DNA from: Agrypnia vestita | Taxonomy: Eukaryota > Arthropoda > Insecta > Trichoptera > Phryganeidae | DNA: 64,000 bases | Assembly: GCA_016648135.1 (NCBI GenBank) | Contig: JADDOH010023187.1 | Location: forward strand, 62,001 to 126,000 | Direction: 5' to 3' | In this document: positions 1 through 10,780 of the stretch, piece by piece | How positions within the stretch are numbered: position 1 is the first letter of the stretch | Layout: each line of letters starts with the position of its first letter | Translations under genes and position numbers: made by a program | Notes under the pieces: generated by a model | The model's database searches: none | What the model was told of the DNA's origin: nothing | The model's input: only the letters and a program-made list of their open reading frames with translations

Positions 1-1077
1 ATCTGAAAAAAATTGAATATCGGTGCAATTAGATATCATATCGATACATTTAAATATGTATCATGTTTTTCAAAATAATTCGAGATGCTTCAAGCGCATT
101 TAATGCGAACGAGAAAAAGCCTTAATTTTCTAAATTTCTTTATTCTGAGTTACTTCCAAAAACCTGAGCAAGGGCTTTCTATCAACCAATATAAACCTAT
201 GTGAGAAGATATTTAGAGTTTCAATGCGATTGGGGGACTTAAGAGGATAAGATTTATATACCGCTTTATGGAAGGTGAGAGAGAAATAAAAGTCAACAGT
301 TAACTATTCTGCGAAATTTATTAAACTTGAATGTAACCGTTCTGTTAGGGTTTATCGTAACTGAGTTTCCACTGATATCAATATTTTTAGAAATTTCAGT
401 TATTCAATTATAAATTATATTTATATAAATTATATTATGATAGTTTGGGCATGTAGATTATATGAGTAAAAAAATAAGTTTAAGACTTTGCACGATACTG
501 GAAGATTGGAAATTAAAGCTTAAATAATACACAAAATGTGAACAAGTTAAATGTGTTGATCCTTGAACAGGGTATAATCGACCCTAACTTTAAAAATCAA
601 TCAGAGAAAGAAACGCTGCCTCAAGCATGCAGGCGTAGCACGCTGCTTACGCTCTCTTATTTATTCCGTCTATGATCCTTCCACCCAATAGAAGCATTTA
701 ATCTTGTAAGCTAAGATAAAATAAACTTCAGTGTAAATAGTCTATTTCCCTTATTTACTTGTACCTTGTTACATGCTTTGCCATACAAAAAATGACGCTT
801 GAAATATAGGTAGTGTAGGAATACTTGGTTACACTACTAAATGGTGATCCTCTATGTACCATTGTGGTAACGTATCAAACGTTCCAAAAATGTTTTTTTA
901 GAATAGAAGATTGTGACGTTTGTTTACCTTTGCGAAGAATAAGCCTGGTTTTGTCATCTCCATTCTCATTAGAACGGTGTTATTACTGTTTCAGTCTAGA
1001 TTATTTGAAGCTTCTACACTTGATTCCTTGAAGTGGTCTCAGACCTCATCACGTGAATATGATTTGTATTCCATTTA
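1..1077. other. AT-rich spacer, no gene
   Basis: No supported gene. Short open frames here have no coding character. A GC-richer patch at about 590-700 stands out from the surrounding AT-rich DNA but shows no gene structure. Confidence 0.6.
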
Positions 1078-1106
1078 TTAGGTCCTTACATATGAAATTG
1101 GCGTTT
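1078..1106 (+). repeat. mariner left terminal inverted repeat
   Basis: 29 nt, identical to the reverse complement of 2317-2345. The match stops after GGCGTTT. The TA target duplication lies just outside at 1076-1077. Confidence 0.95.
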
Positions 1107-1249
1107 TGCCGTACTGGCAAATTTGATTTCAAATATCTTCTCTTTGGTTAGGAATTCCAAATCCAAATTTATACAGCTATTTACTCATGTATTTGTGTTT
1201 TGAAATTATAATTCATTTGTTTTTTTCTTTGCGTAACTCAGTTTACAAA

Positions 1250-2269
1250 ATGAAAAACTTGAAATATCACGATATATACGAGTACGAGTTCCACCGTGGC
1301 ACCAGTGCTGCAGAAACGGCTCGAAGGATTAATGATGTGTATGACGACGGTGCCGCAAAAGAAAACAAAGTGCGTTTTTGGTTCCTACGTTTTCGTTCTG
1401 GAAATTTCGACCTGCAGAACAAGCCCCGTGGACGGCCGGAGACCAAAGTTGATAATGAAGAATTGAAGGCTATTGTGGAAGCGGATCCATTGCAAACCAC
1501 TTCCGAGTTAGCTGCAGGCTGCGGTGTTAGTGATAAAACTGTTTTAATCCACTTGAAGCAAATTGGTAAGGTGAAAAAGCTTGAAAGGTGGGTACCTCAC
1601 GAATTGAGTGAAGCAAATCAACAAACGCGCGTTGACTGCTGCGTTGCATTACTCAACCGGCACAATAATGAAGGGATTTTAAATCGAATCATTACCTGTA
1701 ATGAAAAGTGGATCCTGTACAATAATCGGAAGCGCTCATCGCAATGGCTGAACCCTGCCGAACCAGCCAAACCATGCCCCAAGCGAAAATTGACTCCAAA
1801 AAAGTTACTTGTGAGCGTTTGGTGGACTAGTGCTGGTGTCGTTCACTACAGCTTTCTTAAATCTGGCCAGACGATTACGGCAGATGTCTATTGTCAGCAA
1901 CTGCAAACCATGATGGAAAAGCTAGCTGCTAAACAACCGAGGCTGGTTAATCGCTCTAGGCCACTGCTGCTTCATGATAACGCTAGACCACACACTGCAC
2001 AACAGACGGCTACCAAATTAGAGGAGCTTCAATTGGAATGTCTAAGACATCCACCGTACTCTCCGGACCTTGCCCCAACAGATTACCATTTTTTTCGAAA
2101 TTTGGATAACTTCTTGCAAAGGAAAAAATTCAACTCCGATGGGGCAGTCCAAACCGCCTTCAAAGATTTTATTGATTCCCGTCCGAATGGTTTTTTTAGT
2201 AAAGGGATCGATGAACTACCTATGAGATGGCAAAAGTGCATAGATAGCAATGGTACATACTTTGATTAA
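1250..2269 (+). CDS. mariner transposase, intact frame, first catalytic Asp replaced by Asn
   Basis: A 339-residue mariner transposase, which in its family binds the inverted repeats and cuts and joins DNA. I chose the ATG at 1250 rather than the in-frame ATG at 1187, because the extra 21 residues are hydrophobic and unlike the family, and 339 residues is close to the usual length of about 345. Residues 1-110 hold the two helix-turn-helix modules with the GRP linker motif at 61-63. WVPHEL lies at 114-119. The DDE/D domain follows: the second and third Asp are present (HDNARPH, D243; YSPDLAPTDYHFF, D278), with the DD34D spacing. The first position, normally TCDEKW, reads TCNEKW (codon AAT at 1700-1702, residue 151). 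No stops or frameshifts are seen. The sequence most resembles the cecropia subfamily that includes Hsmar1. Loss of the first Asp should abolish catalysis while leaving DNA binding possible. Confidence 0.93.
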   Translation: MKNLKYHDIYEYEFHRGTSAAETARRINDVYDDGAAKENKVRFWFLRFRSGNFDLQNKPRGRPETKVDNEELKAIVEADPLQTTSELAAGCGVSDKTVLIHLKQIGKVKKLERWVPHELSEANQQTRVDCCVALLNRHNNEGILNRIITCNEKWILYNNRKRSSQWLNPAEPAKPCPKRKLTPKKLLVSVWWTSAGVVHYSFLKSGQTITADVYCQQLQTMMEKLAAKQPRLVNRSRPLLLHDNARPHTAQQTATKLEELQLECLRHPPYSPDLAPTDYHFFRNLDNFLQRKKFNSDGAVQTAFKDFIDSRPNGFFSKGIDELPMRWQKCIDSNGTYFD

Positions 2270-2316
2270 ATAAATATATTATAATAAAAAAATCGGCTTT
2301 ATGTTCCTCCCATACT

Positions 2317-2345
2317 AAACGCCAATTTCATATGTAAGGACCTAA
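2317..2345 (-). repeat. mariner right terminal inverted repeat
   Basis: A perfect inverted match to 1078-1106, followed by TA at 2346-2347. Confidence 0.95.
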
Positions 2346-2347
2346 TA

Positions 2348-3011
2348 TATTGATTTATTTCAATACTGATATCGATAGATAAACCATATAAATGTTCTTG
2401 GTTTAAAAAATATTTTATCACAGTACCTATCATGTTTTTGTTTAAAAAAAAAACAAATCAATACATTTTTAAAACATTTTGTATCCGAATTGGTTCTCGG
2501 AGACCCTATCATATTTAAAATATAGTTAAATATTCTCTGGAGCCTCCCATCATCCAATGAATTGACTATCTCAAAAAAGACGATTTCGAATCTAATGAGA
2601 TGTCTTTCACTTATTTGATTTATTAGCTACGTGTTTTAAGCTTTCCATTCAGTACAATATTCGGCTAAATATTTTATTACGTTTTCGATTTTATGAAACG
2701 GAGTAAATGGGGTATTTTTTCATTAATTTTACTCGAGAGAACATTCTTAAAATTCAGAAATAGGAGCTGTAGGATGCTGATATTCTTTTAAGATTAGTTT
2801 TATACATTGGCAATTTGGCAATTTAAAATGCTTTGTTAAAAAAAAAATATCGTAGATATTGTCTGTCATCTAATAATTACAATTTTATTTTAGGTTTATA
2901 AATTTATAAAACGTTTATTGTAAAAATTTTCTTTTTCATATTTTAAAACCATTTCATCCACCAGATGATATAATTTAATAGAAAGCCATTAGTTCTACTA
3001 GCATGTAAATG
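2348..3011. other. AT-rich spacer, no gene
   Basis: Nothing recognisable apart from homopolymer A and T runs. Confidence 0.6.
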
Positions 3012-3658
3012 AGGGACGCATCCTATATCGATACCGATATATCGGCGATATCGTGGGTTTTCCGATGTATCGGAATTGGCGATTTTAATTTGCCGATACA
3101 TCTATACATTTTGATTTTCGCATTACAAATAATCCGTGTATAAACGCGTCATCTTTGCACTTAATTCGTTCATGTTTTAACGCGGCACAATTTATCTACG
3201 CTCGGGGAATCCCCGCCTTTCATAATTTTATTCTGATCACGGAATACATGTCGCCTCAATATTCTTACCATTCTAAAACAAAGCCAAAAGCCTGTGTTAT
3301 GAAAATAGGACTCACTTGCTTGTGTCATGGAGTGGGGCTCGAACCACCGACCACCAGATCACTTGGCGAGTGTTATTACCACTACACCAACAAGCTACTC
3401 ATATAATAATCTGATAATTCTGATAACAGAACATTACATACAATTTTAAAAATTTAAATATAAATTACAATTTTCAAAATTTAATTATAAAGTATACATT
3501 TTAAATTAATATGATACAAGTAATTTTGTCTGTTTCTAATCTAAACCCACAACCTTTTGAAATCTTCACTGTCCGCGTCGGTATCGGTATAGTCAACACT
3601 TTTTTATAAATATCGGTATCGGTATCGTATCGGCAATAGTGCCTATCGATGCATCCCT
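3012..3658. mobile_element. hAT-like MITE with a SINE inside it
   Basis: The two ends are inverted relative to each other. The left reads AGGGACGCATC followed by many CGATA/CGATAC units; the reverse complement of the right reads AGGGATGCATC followed by the same kind of unit. Short AGGG-type ends with GATACCGATA-rich subterminal sequence are typical of non-autonomous hAT elements in insects. No transposase is present, and I could not find a convincing 8-bp target duplication. A tRNA-derived SINE occupies the middle in minus orientation, which implies the MITE was here first. Confidence 0.55.
3225..3402 (-). mobile_element. tRNA-derived SINE, copy A
   Basis: Read on the minus strand, the head begins GAGTAGCTTGTTGGTGTAG, an A-box-like segment, and continues to a clear B box (GGTTCGAGCCCC, at about 3336-3347). 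A tRNA-unrelated body follows that includes GTCCTATTTTCATA and GTATTCCGTG. The same body occurs at 12.4 kb and 40.3 kb, which defines a SINE family transcribed by RNA polymerase III. The tail is short and not strongly A-rich. Confidence 0.75.
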
Positions 3659-4117
3659 AATTTAAATCGACCAATTAAATTATTCGTAAGTCAAGTGAAA
3701 GGTGTGTTTTCAGTATTATTTTAAATAACGTATTTTGTTGACTACTTTTAATAACGACAAAGTATTCTTCTCTTTAAGGCCACATGATCCTTGATCAACC
3801 GTTCACTAAACATGATCTTCTGAAATTGTCTGACAACTTATTTTGCTGTGAAAGTAGTGGCAAATCTTAGAGGCTAACGCCAATTGAGTTCCCAAGTAAC
3901 GGTAATATGATTTGTCATATAACATCAGTTCGAGTTGCCAAGTAGTACTGTGTTGTTGATGATATATATCTTATTTTGATAACATCAAATAATTATATAT
4001 ATGTTATTTTGATAACATCAAATAATAATTGAAAAATTAAAGTTATAAAAAAATTAAAGTTAATAATAATTAAATCAAACAGATACAATCTCGTTTGAAT
4101 TCTTTGTCTCTTTAATC
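3659..4117. other. AT-rich spacer with a short tandem duplication
   Basis: No gene. TTATTTTGATAACATCAAAT is repeated at about 3971-4026. The rest is plain AT-rich sequence. Confidence 0.5.
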
Positions 4118-4178
4118 AAAGCACATACGAATGTTGTAATTCGAAAACGTTACGAAATACAACATTCGTATGTGCTTT
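4118..4178. repeat. Perfect 21-bp hairpin
   Basis: Arms 4118-4138 and 4158-4178 are exact reverse complements around a 19-nt loop. Pairing of CTTTAAT with ATTAAAG extends the stem beyond a short bulge. The loop carries the TTCGAAAACGTTACGA motif that recurs in the next 1.3 kb. Most likely a fold-back transposon end. A small-RNA precursor is possible but unsupported. Confidence 0.6.
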
Positions 4179-4315
4179 CTATGTATTAAAGCGAGTCACA
4201 TTTTTTTTCAAAAATGAGTTAAGTATGCAAATATCTTCAGAATACCATAATACACAAATATGATACGAAAAAGTTTTATGTTTGTATGTTTTTAAAGCAT
4301 TTTAGAGCATTGCGA

Positions 4316-5500
4316 AAATGAATGTATTTCGAAACCGTTACGAGTCCTGGACTCGCTACGTTTTCGAACTGCACGCCGCGTATGACAGCAGATTCTAAAC
4401 AGCGACAGTGACAGTTGACAGTGTAAATGTGACTAAAATATTAATTTACGCCCAAAAAGAAGAAAGAAAGGAATATTAAATTTTGAAAATTATAAATCTT
4501 AACCAATAAAATAAATCGATGTTAAGAGGCTTACAGCATAGACACCATGTAAATAAGGAAATTCCACCCAAATCCGTGGGCGAAGATTGTAAAAGGAACG
4601 TATTTGACACATGTATTTTGCTTTATAATATTAAATGAGAGATTATATAACGTGAAGATTGAGTATATACTCCAGAATAATACGAATATTTAATAGAGAT
4701 GGCAATGCAATCTTGAAATTTTATTGTGCAACGAGTAAAAAATGAAGAGATTATTTATTAGACTTCAAGAACTCTTGGCCTCATTTTTTTTTAAAAACTT
4801 CCCTTTCTGTAGAATCTTTAGAAAAAACGTTCTTCGAGGACGCAAAATCTGCTTCTATTTATCGCTTTTTTCAGAGTTTATATACGATCTTCCAAGTCGG
4901 GATATGTGCAATATTCAATATTTATAGGAGGATTTGTCAACCACACATATTATTTAAGAAAAAGCATACCTACCTTCAGTATTACCCGCAGAATAAATAA
5001 GAAGAAAATATACGATATTCGAAAAGTCATCCAATACATACCATCAGAACATTTCATTCTTTACCATGAAATATTAAAATGGCCAACAAATGTTGTTGAA
5101 GATGTAGAAAAAGATTATTATTAAGTTTTATATGTAAATCTAAGATCTACACGATTTTCATTATCACTTGCATTTTATAAATATATATTTTTTAACCTAA
5201 TGATGTATATTATATCAAAAGCAAGTAATATAAAATTGTCCCCACTTCATGTATTTCGAAAACATTACAAGTCCACATAATAAAAAGTGAATTTAATACC
5301 TACCATATAATATATATATATATATATATAACATGAAAATTTTTCTTTATAAATTTTACAGGCCTTTTAAATTTAATACCTACCATATAATATATATATA
5401 TATATAACAAGAAAATTTTTCTTTATAAATTTTACGGGCGATATATTTTTCACTCTCCTGAACAATTACAAAAGTGTGACTCGTAACGTTTTCGAAATTC
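4316..5500. repeat. Inverted-repeat cluster, possible non-autonomous element
   Basis: The segment starts with TTTCGAAACCGTTACGAGTCC followed at once by its near-exact inverted copy (to about 4370). Another direct copy lies at about 5251-5273 and an inverted copy at 5476-5494. The two outermost copies are inverted, as expected of transposon ends about 1.2 kb apart. Two short frames inside (4742-4927 and 4906-5124) resemble nothing I know and lie in different frames, so I do not call them genes. The superfamily is unknown. Confidence 0.4.
5291..5438. repeat. Two-copy tandem repeat with (TA)n cores
   Basis: Two copies of about 70 bp, 80 bp apart, begin ATTTAATACCTACCATATAA, run through a TA microsatellite and end in TTTTTCTTTATAAATTTTAC. 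They differ mainly in TA number. Confidence 0.8.
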
Positions 5501-6289
5501 CCCTTCATACATTTATCACGTTTCTAATATGATCATGTTTCAAAAATTGCATGCAGGTACAATCTTAATTTTTTTCTTGATTCCGACCATGTCCAACAGT
5601 AGGCAAGCAACTCATCCCAATTTAAAAGATCCTTTTAAAGTATTCGACCTTGTATGAACTGAATGGAATTCTAGTTGGTTTTGAGTTCTGAATGGACCGC
5701 TTCAGTCGGACAGGATTTGGTAAAACTATCGATGATTTACAAAAAACACAATAAGCGTATTTCAGTGATGCTACTTCTCCAAAACATTGATGTCAAGCGA
5801 GTTAAGTGCTAAGTAAACACTCATTTAAATTCTAAACTCATATGAAATTGCTTTGAGGACTTACAGACAGAATTGTATTAAAATTAATTTATTTGCTAAA
5901 GCAACATTCGTTCAGTTTAGAACGTTTTATAAAAAGTTAACATAATGATATTTAACACTTTGAAAACTCTGCTAGGTTACGCTTTGTAATTTTTACAATC
6001 CTTAATTATATTATAATTATACAAATATTATAAGTTAAAAAACTTTCGATTCAATTCAAATTTCGATTCAAATAAAATAAATACAATATGTGAGTGAATG
6101 ATAGGTAATTCACTTTACACATGGTATTCTTGAAAATAAACAGTCCATCTTAAAATAAAAGCTTAGATATTGTAAAGGTGACACATCTTATATTGATGAG
6201 TTTCATTTTATACAATTCATATTATTCATACGTGGAAGACAATTAAAGATTTTTTATCATTTTTTTAAATAGACTGTCATTTATGACGT
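5501..6289. other. AT-rich spacer, no gene
   Basis: No open frame or repeat worth calling. Confidence 0.5.
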
Positions 6290-6580
6290 TAATTTAAAAA
6301 AATATATTGCTTGTATTATTTGTGTAAATCTACTTATATTTTTTCATTAATTACACCTACATGTTTTGAAAATACCTTTCCATCGTCAGGGTGTTATATA
6401 CTCGTATATGTCAAAATATCGAAATGAATAATGTCTTTTGTTTTTTTGTTTTTCTAAATTATTTGAAAATTTATTTTATGGCGATGGAAAGGTATTTCTG
6501 AAACATGTAGTTAACACATAATTAATCAAATAATATAAGAAGATTTACGCAAATAATACAACCAATATTTTTTTTAAATT
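6290..6580. mobile_element. Fold-back MITE with about 97-bp inverted arms
   Basis: Left arm 6290-6385 and right arm 6482-6580 are imperfect reverse complements along their whole length. Both contain AAATACCTTTCCATCG at the inner edge and TTGTATTATTTG near the outer edge. The unpaired centre is about 95 bp with no coding potential. This is the layout of a MITE or fold-back element. The target duplication is unclear. Confidence 0.75.
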
Positions 6581-8580
6581 TCAATCAACAATGTTGTTCA
6601 ATCAATTGAAAAAAAATTTTTTTTCAAAATAAATTACAATGCTTTTGTATGGTTTTTACATTTTTGTGTAGTTTATTAAATTCTTAAGGAGGACTATTAA
6701 CTCCCACAGCCACGCTTCCATATAGTATGTTATGTTATAATATGTTATGTTACGTACAATATAATATGTTACTTACTTATTATTACTTCTATAAGCTTAC
6801 AAACTCTACAAACTTCGTATTAACTCTATAAGCAGCACTTTATTTTCCCGCCAGGATGGCGGTAAAATCACAATCGTACAATAAGTTGAATCAGAATGAT
6901 CATATTGTACGTCAAACTTTTCAATTGACCATTGAAGTTTTTTCATCAGTTGGGTGAATTTGAACAATTCCGGATTGGAATGAAGGTTTGTAATAATAAA
7001 TTTTGTTTATCTAACTTTTTAGAATAACTAATGGTATTTTTAATGATATTATTACGTGGTATCTCCAATTCTAGGTGGAATTTGTGCGCAAGTGTGTTTA
7101 CATTTTTGTCTTTTTCAAGGTGATTGCTGGGCGTATCTCCAAATCGAAATCACGTGCACACGGTACTGAGATCTATCTCATCATATATCATTCTGTGAAC
7201 GCGAGTCAACATTGAGATTATCTTGTATAATGATCTGCTTATCTTTCTTTATATTACAATGCAGGATGATAACCATAATTATAGGGAAACCTAAAAATCT
7301 TAAAATTTATCTTTGTTTTCTCAAAATGTTTTGTATTCTGAAAATATTCGATCGATTCGTGTAAAATTAAATTATTAGGCGATTTGAATATTTTGTGCCC
7401 AATTTCAGAACAAGTCCATCATTACCCTTAAACGTACAACGGATACCAAACAGGAAATATCTGCAGGCTAAAAAGTATATTCGGAGAAGGGTTGTTGTTA
7501 AATTTTCGAATTCTTATCGTAGCATTTATGTCAAAGATCTAAATGTTAACTTGATTTTATGAGCTTTTTAAATTAAAGTGGCAAATTTTCAGTATAAAAT
7601 AGAAGTAAATAAATCCATGAGTAGCGAGCAAAATAATATTATAATATAGAAAAATAACAAAATAATATAACCAAACGATCGATTAATAAACAATGGAAAA
7701 AAATGTATGGTATGAGTGCATGTTAACCGCAAGTTACGAAGGAGTGTAATAGACAACATTAATTTTTGACGTTTAATCAATTAATTAGTTAAAAAACGGC
7801 TGCGGTTGTATTATGCTTGTGTAGATTCTAGGTAGATAAGTAATATTTTTTATTCAAATTTTCATTTAAGTACCGTCGACTTTGGAAAGAATGAAGTTGC
7901 TCATCACGCGCAGAGACAGTAAGAGTGTGGATAGTCGAAAAAAGAAGAGTACTCGATATCATTTATGAATTTATATTATCGACATCAGCACAAGAAGCAA
8001 TTGTGAAGAGGACGAAGAACACGAACACAAACAACAACCACTTATTGTACTTACTATTATACTTACTATAACACGAGTTAAAAAATTTAAAATATCTAAT
8101 TATTCTCAGACGTATTCTTGTGCATATGTTAAATAATTTGAAAGTATGTCATCAAAAAGAATATAGCTTAATTTTACTTTTTAAAAATATAGAGATATCA
8201 TTACCAGATACGGTAGTACCATAGATGTCTCTTTCATAGACTTTTCAAATATTTGAAAGAATACAGATTTCGAATATGTAGTATTTCAAAAAATTGATAA
8301 TATATGGATGTTCTTACGATGGAAATAGTGAATGTTGCATCGTGTAAAGTGATCTTTTAAACCAGTCCATACAGGTCATTAGCCCTGGGCCACCCTACAT
8401 TTTAAACTACAGATTTTCATTCACGTTTCCCAAATATAAAGATTTCTGATGAGATTTCTATTAAAAATACTAAAATATCTCGAAGTATCAATGATTTATA
8501 AAGGAAAGAGACACTGCTTATGGTAATAACTAATTTGCTTGTAGATTTGGTTTGTTTACGAGCATGAGATAATACATGTA
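6581..8580. other. AT-rich spacer, no gene
   Basis: No gene recognised. Moderately GC-richer stretches at about 6840-6980 and 7080-7210 carry no open frame of coding character. About 7870-8070 looks like untranslated or LTR-type sequence but lacks defined ends. Confidence 0.4.
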
Positions 8581-8905
8581 TATTCGGAAAACATGCTGAA
8601 AAAACGTAATGTCATTAAAACTTTCACTGCCTCCCAACGCTGCCTGAGGGAGATTTAAATGAGTTCCTTTCTAATGCCCAGAAATTTGCCTTGAATTTTA
8701 AAATGCGAAGAAAAATCTCTTCTGAAATATGTAGAAGTACGTTTCACGGGAAACTTGTGAAGATTTATTACGCCTGCTCCGACGTCACATTCATTCCGTT
8801 TCTGAAAGGTCAGAGAATATGCATAAAAGCCTTTTTTCAGCAAAAAAAGCCTCCCGAAACGGGATGATAAAAGAAAGACAATACACGCATAAATGTAAAT
8901 GTTCA
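8581..8905. other. GC-richer island, candidate regulatory element
   Basis: Compositionally distinct from its flanks and without TE signatures. An 86-residue open frame crosses it on the minus strand but does not look like a protein family member. Candidate conserved non-coding element, judged only by composition. Confidence 0.25.
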
Positions 8906-10499
8906 AAACTTTCAAACGAATGGATAATTTTTAAACAACAATTTTTCTTTTGCAGAATAATTGTTTGTTATCTTAATTCATTATAAAATTTTATTTAAAC
9001 TATTTATAATATAACTATTTTTATTTTTTTGTAATCCTATTATTCAACATAGTTACTGAATGTCAATTTAAAGATATTTTTACACATTAGAATAAAAAAT
9101 TGCACAATTTTGTATTCATAAAATGCTGAAAACTTTACGCAGTATTTTACTTATAAGGTAATTAAACAAAGGCGTATATATTGAATGTACTACTTTACTA
9201 TTTACTTAAAGTTATATTTGAGTTCTGTATTCATTATCATATACAGATTTCACTTATTAAAAAAATTAATTAATATACAAATTTTCAGGCTACGTTAACC
9301 AAACAATTCATTATACGAATTCCTCGCTTAGTAATTTTATAATTTATTACTCTCAATGTATTAATTGATCTTAATGTATCTCAAAATATTCATTATGAGA
9401 AATAAATTGACCAAAGGAAGAAACCGAAGGAAAGTAGTGTGCATGATTTTTTAATGTTATATTCAATAGCATTTAGGTCGTCTTCGTAAAGCATATTTTA
9501 TTTTTATTGGAAAAGGAAATATCTAAATAAGCTTTCCATTTTTATGGATATTATAATAAGCCTTGAAAGCCCAAATTCTTTGTAAGGGACCAATATCTGT
9601 GGGCTATTACCTCAATTCCCTTGGAATATTCCAGGTAAAGGACCTTTTCCTTAACTTGAGGCAACCCAATTATCTCCGATCAGATACCCTTTTCATGGTC
9701 GTACTATACCCGAGGTAATATCGATATATATTTGTCTAATGTCTTCTTCACACTTCAAAGAATTCCAGATAAGTCTTCAATCGATATCATCTTTAAATAA
9801 TATATAAAGAAAATGTAAAAATAATAACTGTACACATACAAAATATAACTGTGGAAAATTTAGATCGGTCTAGATTGTTTGATTAATAAATTGTCGCGGA
9901 CTCGAAACAGCTAAAATGAAATGTCTACGTAATATTTTTCATTGGGATTTTAAAACATTTTCCTTAAATAATATCAAGTATCAATCGAAAACATCTGAGA
10001 AGGTTTCATTTCAGAAAATTTCTGGAAATTTCACTTACTGCGTATAAATGTTCCAGCGACGCTCAAGTTTCCATCAAAAAGGATTTGATGTCAATCAGGA
10101 TTCTTGAACAGCGTCAATATTATATAAGCAGTTATAAAAGCTGTACGAGGAAAATAACTTATTTCCTTTTATAGGGACAATTTATTTTAAAGACTTATCA
10201 CGAGGAGACAGGTGTTTTTTTTAACGATCTTGGTATTTTAAATTATACAATGTGCGTTTATGGTTATACAGTAAATTTTACATATAACATATTTATTTTG
10301 CATGCAATTTTATATTCTATTTGATTTTTAATGAATAAATTTATCCGTCTCCATATGAATTTTAAAGAATATTTTTTTTACAAATTTAATACCTATATAT
10401 TTTTTTGTTTTTTTTAGCGTAACGAAATACATATATAAGTTTCTTTGTAAAAGTTTATAAAAAAAACTATTATCTATTTCCACTAAATTCAGTAATCCA
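8906..10499. other. AT-rich spacer, no gene
   Basis: No gene. A less AT-rich patch lies at 9590-9720. Confidence 0.45.
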
Positions 10500-10780
10500 A
10501 AACCGATCTCGTCTTTAAATGTCAGATTCGTCTCTCTGTCACGTGATTTGAATGCAAAACATATGCAAGTTTAATGTCGAAGTTTTTCTAGGAAATCTGG
10601 AATTCCACCTAGCTCCCCGATAGGTTCTCGCTCATGACCCTTTGGCACCTTTTTGCTTACATTGTGTTTGCCACCTTTCTGCCGACTCGGTGTTTTTTCA
10701 ACCCTCGGGTTTAAGGTTTCGATAACTCTCATTCTTTTATATGCCCGTTACCCCTATAAGAAGATTTATGTGTTTTAGCA
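10500..10780. other. GC-richer island, candidate regulatory element
   Basis: A block of mixed-composition sequence with no open frame and no repeat match elsewhere in the window, set in AT-rich spacer. Includes a CACGTG E-box-like core near 10540. Candidate non-coding regulatory element, by composition only. Confidence 0.25.

Larger units (their letters stand above)
1078..2345 (+). mobile_element. Complete mariner element (cecropia/Hsmar1-like)
   Basis: A 1268-bp class II transposon bounded by perfect 29-bp terminal inverted repeats that start TTAGGTCCTTACATATG, and flanked on both sides by the TA dinucleotide that Tc1/mariner elements duplicate (1076-1077 and 2346-2347). It holds one long frame on the plus strand encoding a mariner transposase. 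An AATAAA signal overlaps the stop codon, with more A-rich sequence before the right end. The identical inverted repeats and unbroken frame suggest a fairly young insertion. The transposase has lost its first catalytic Asp, so this copy probably cannot move itself, although its ends could be mobilised by an active relative. Confidence 0.95.

Noticed and set aside
1187..1249. Longer start for the mariner transposase
   Set aside because: The 21 extra residues are hydrophobic and unlike the family; ATG 1250 gives the usual length.
1267..1500. Minus-strand open frame
   Set aside because: It is the antisense shadow of the mariner transposase.
4742..5124. Two overlapping short open frames
   Set aside because: They lie in different frames, have no motif or family resemblance, and sit in repeat-rich DNA.
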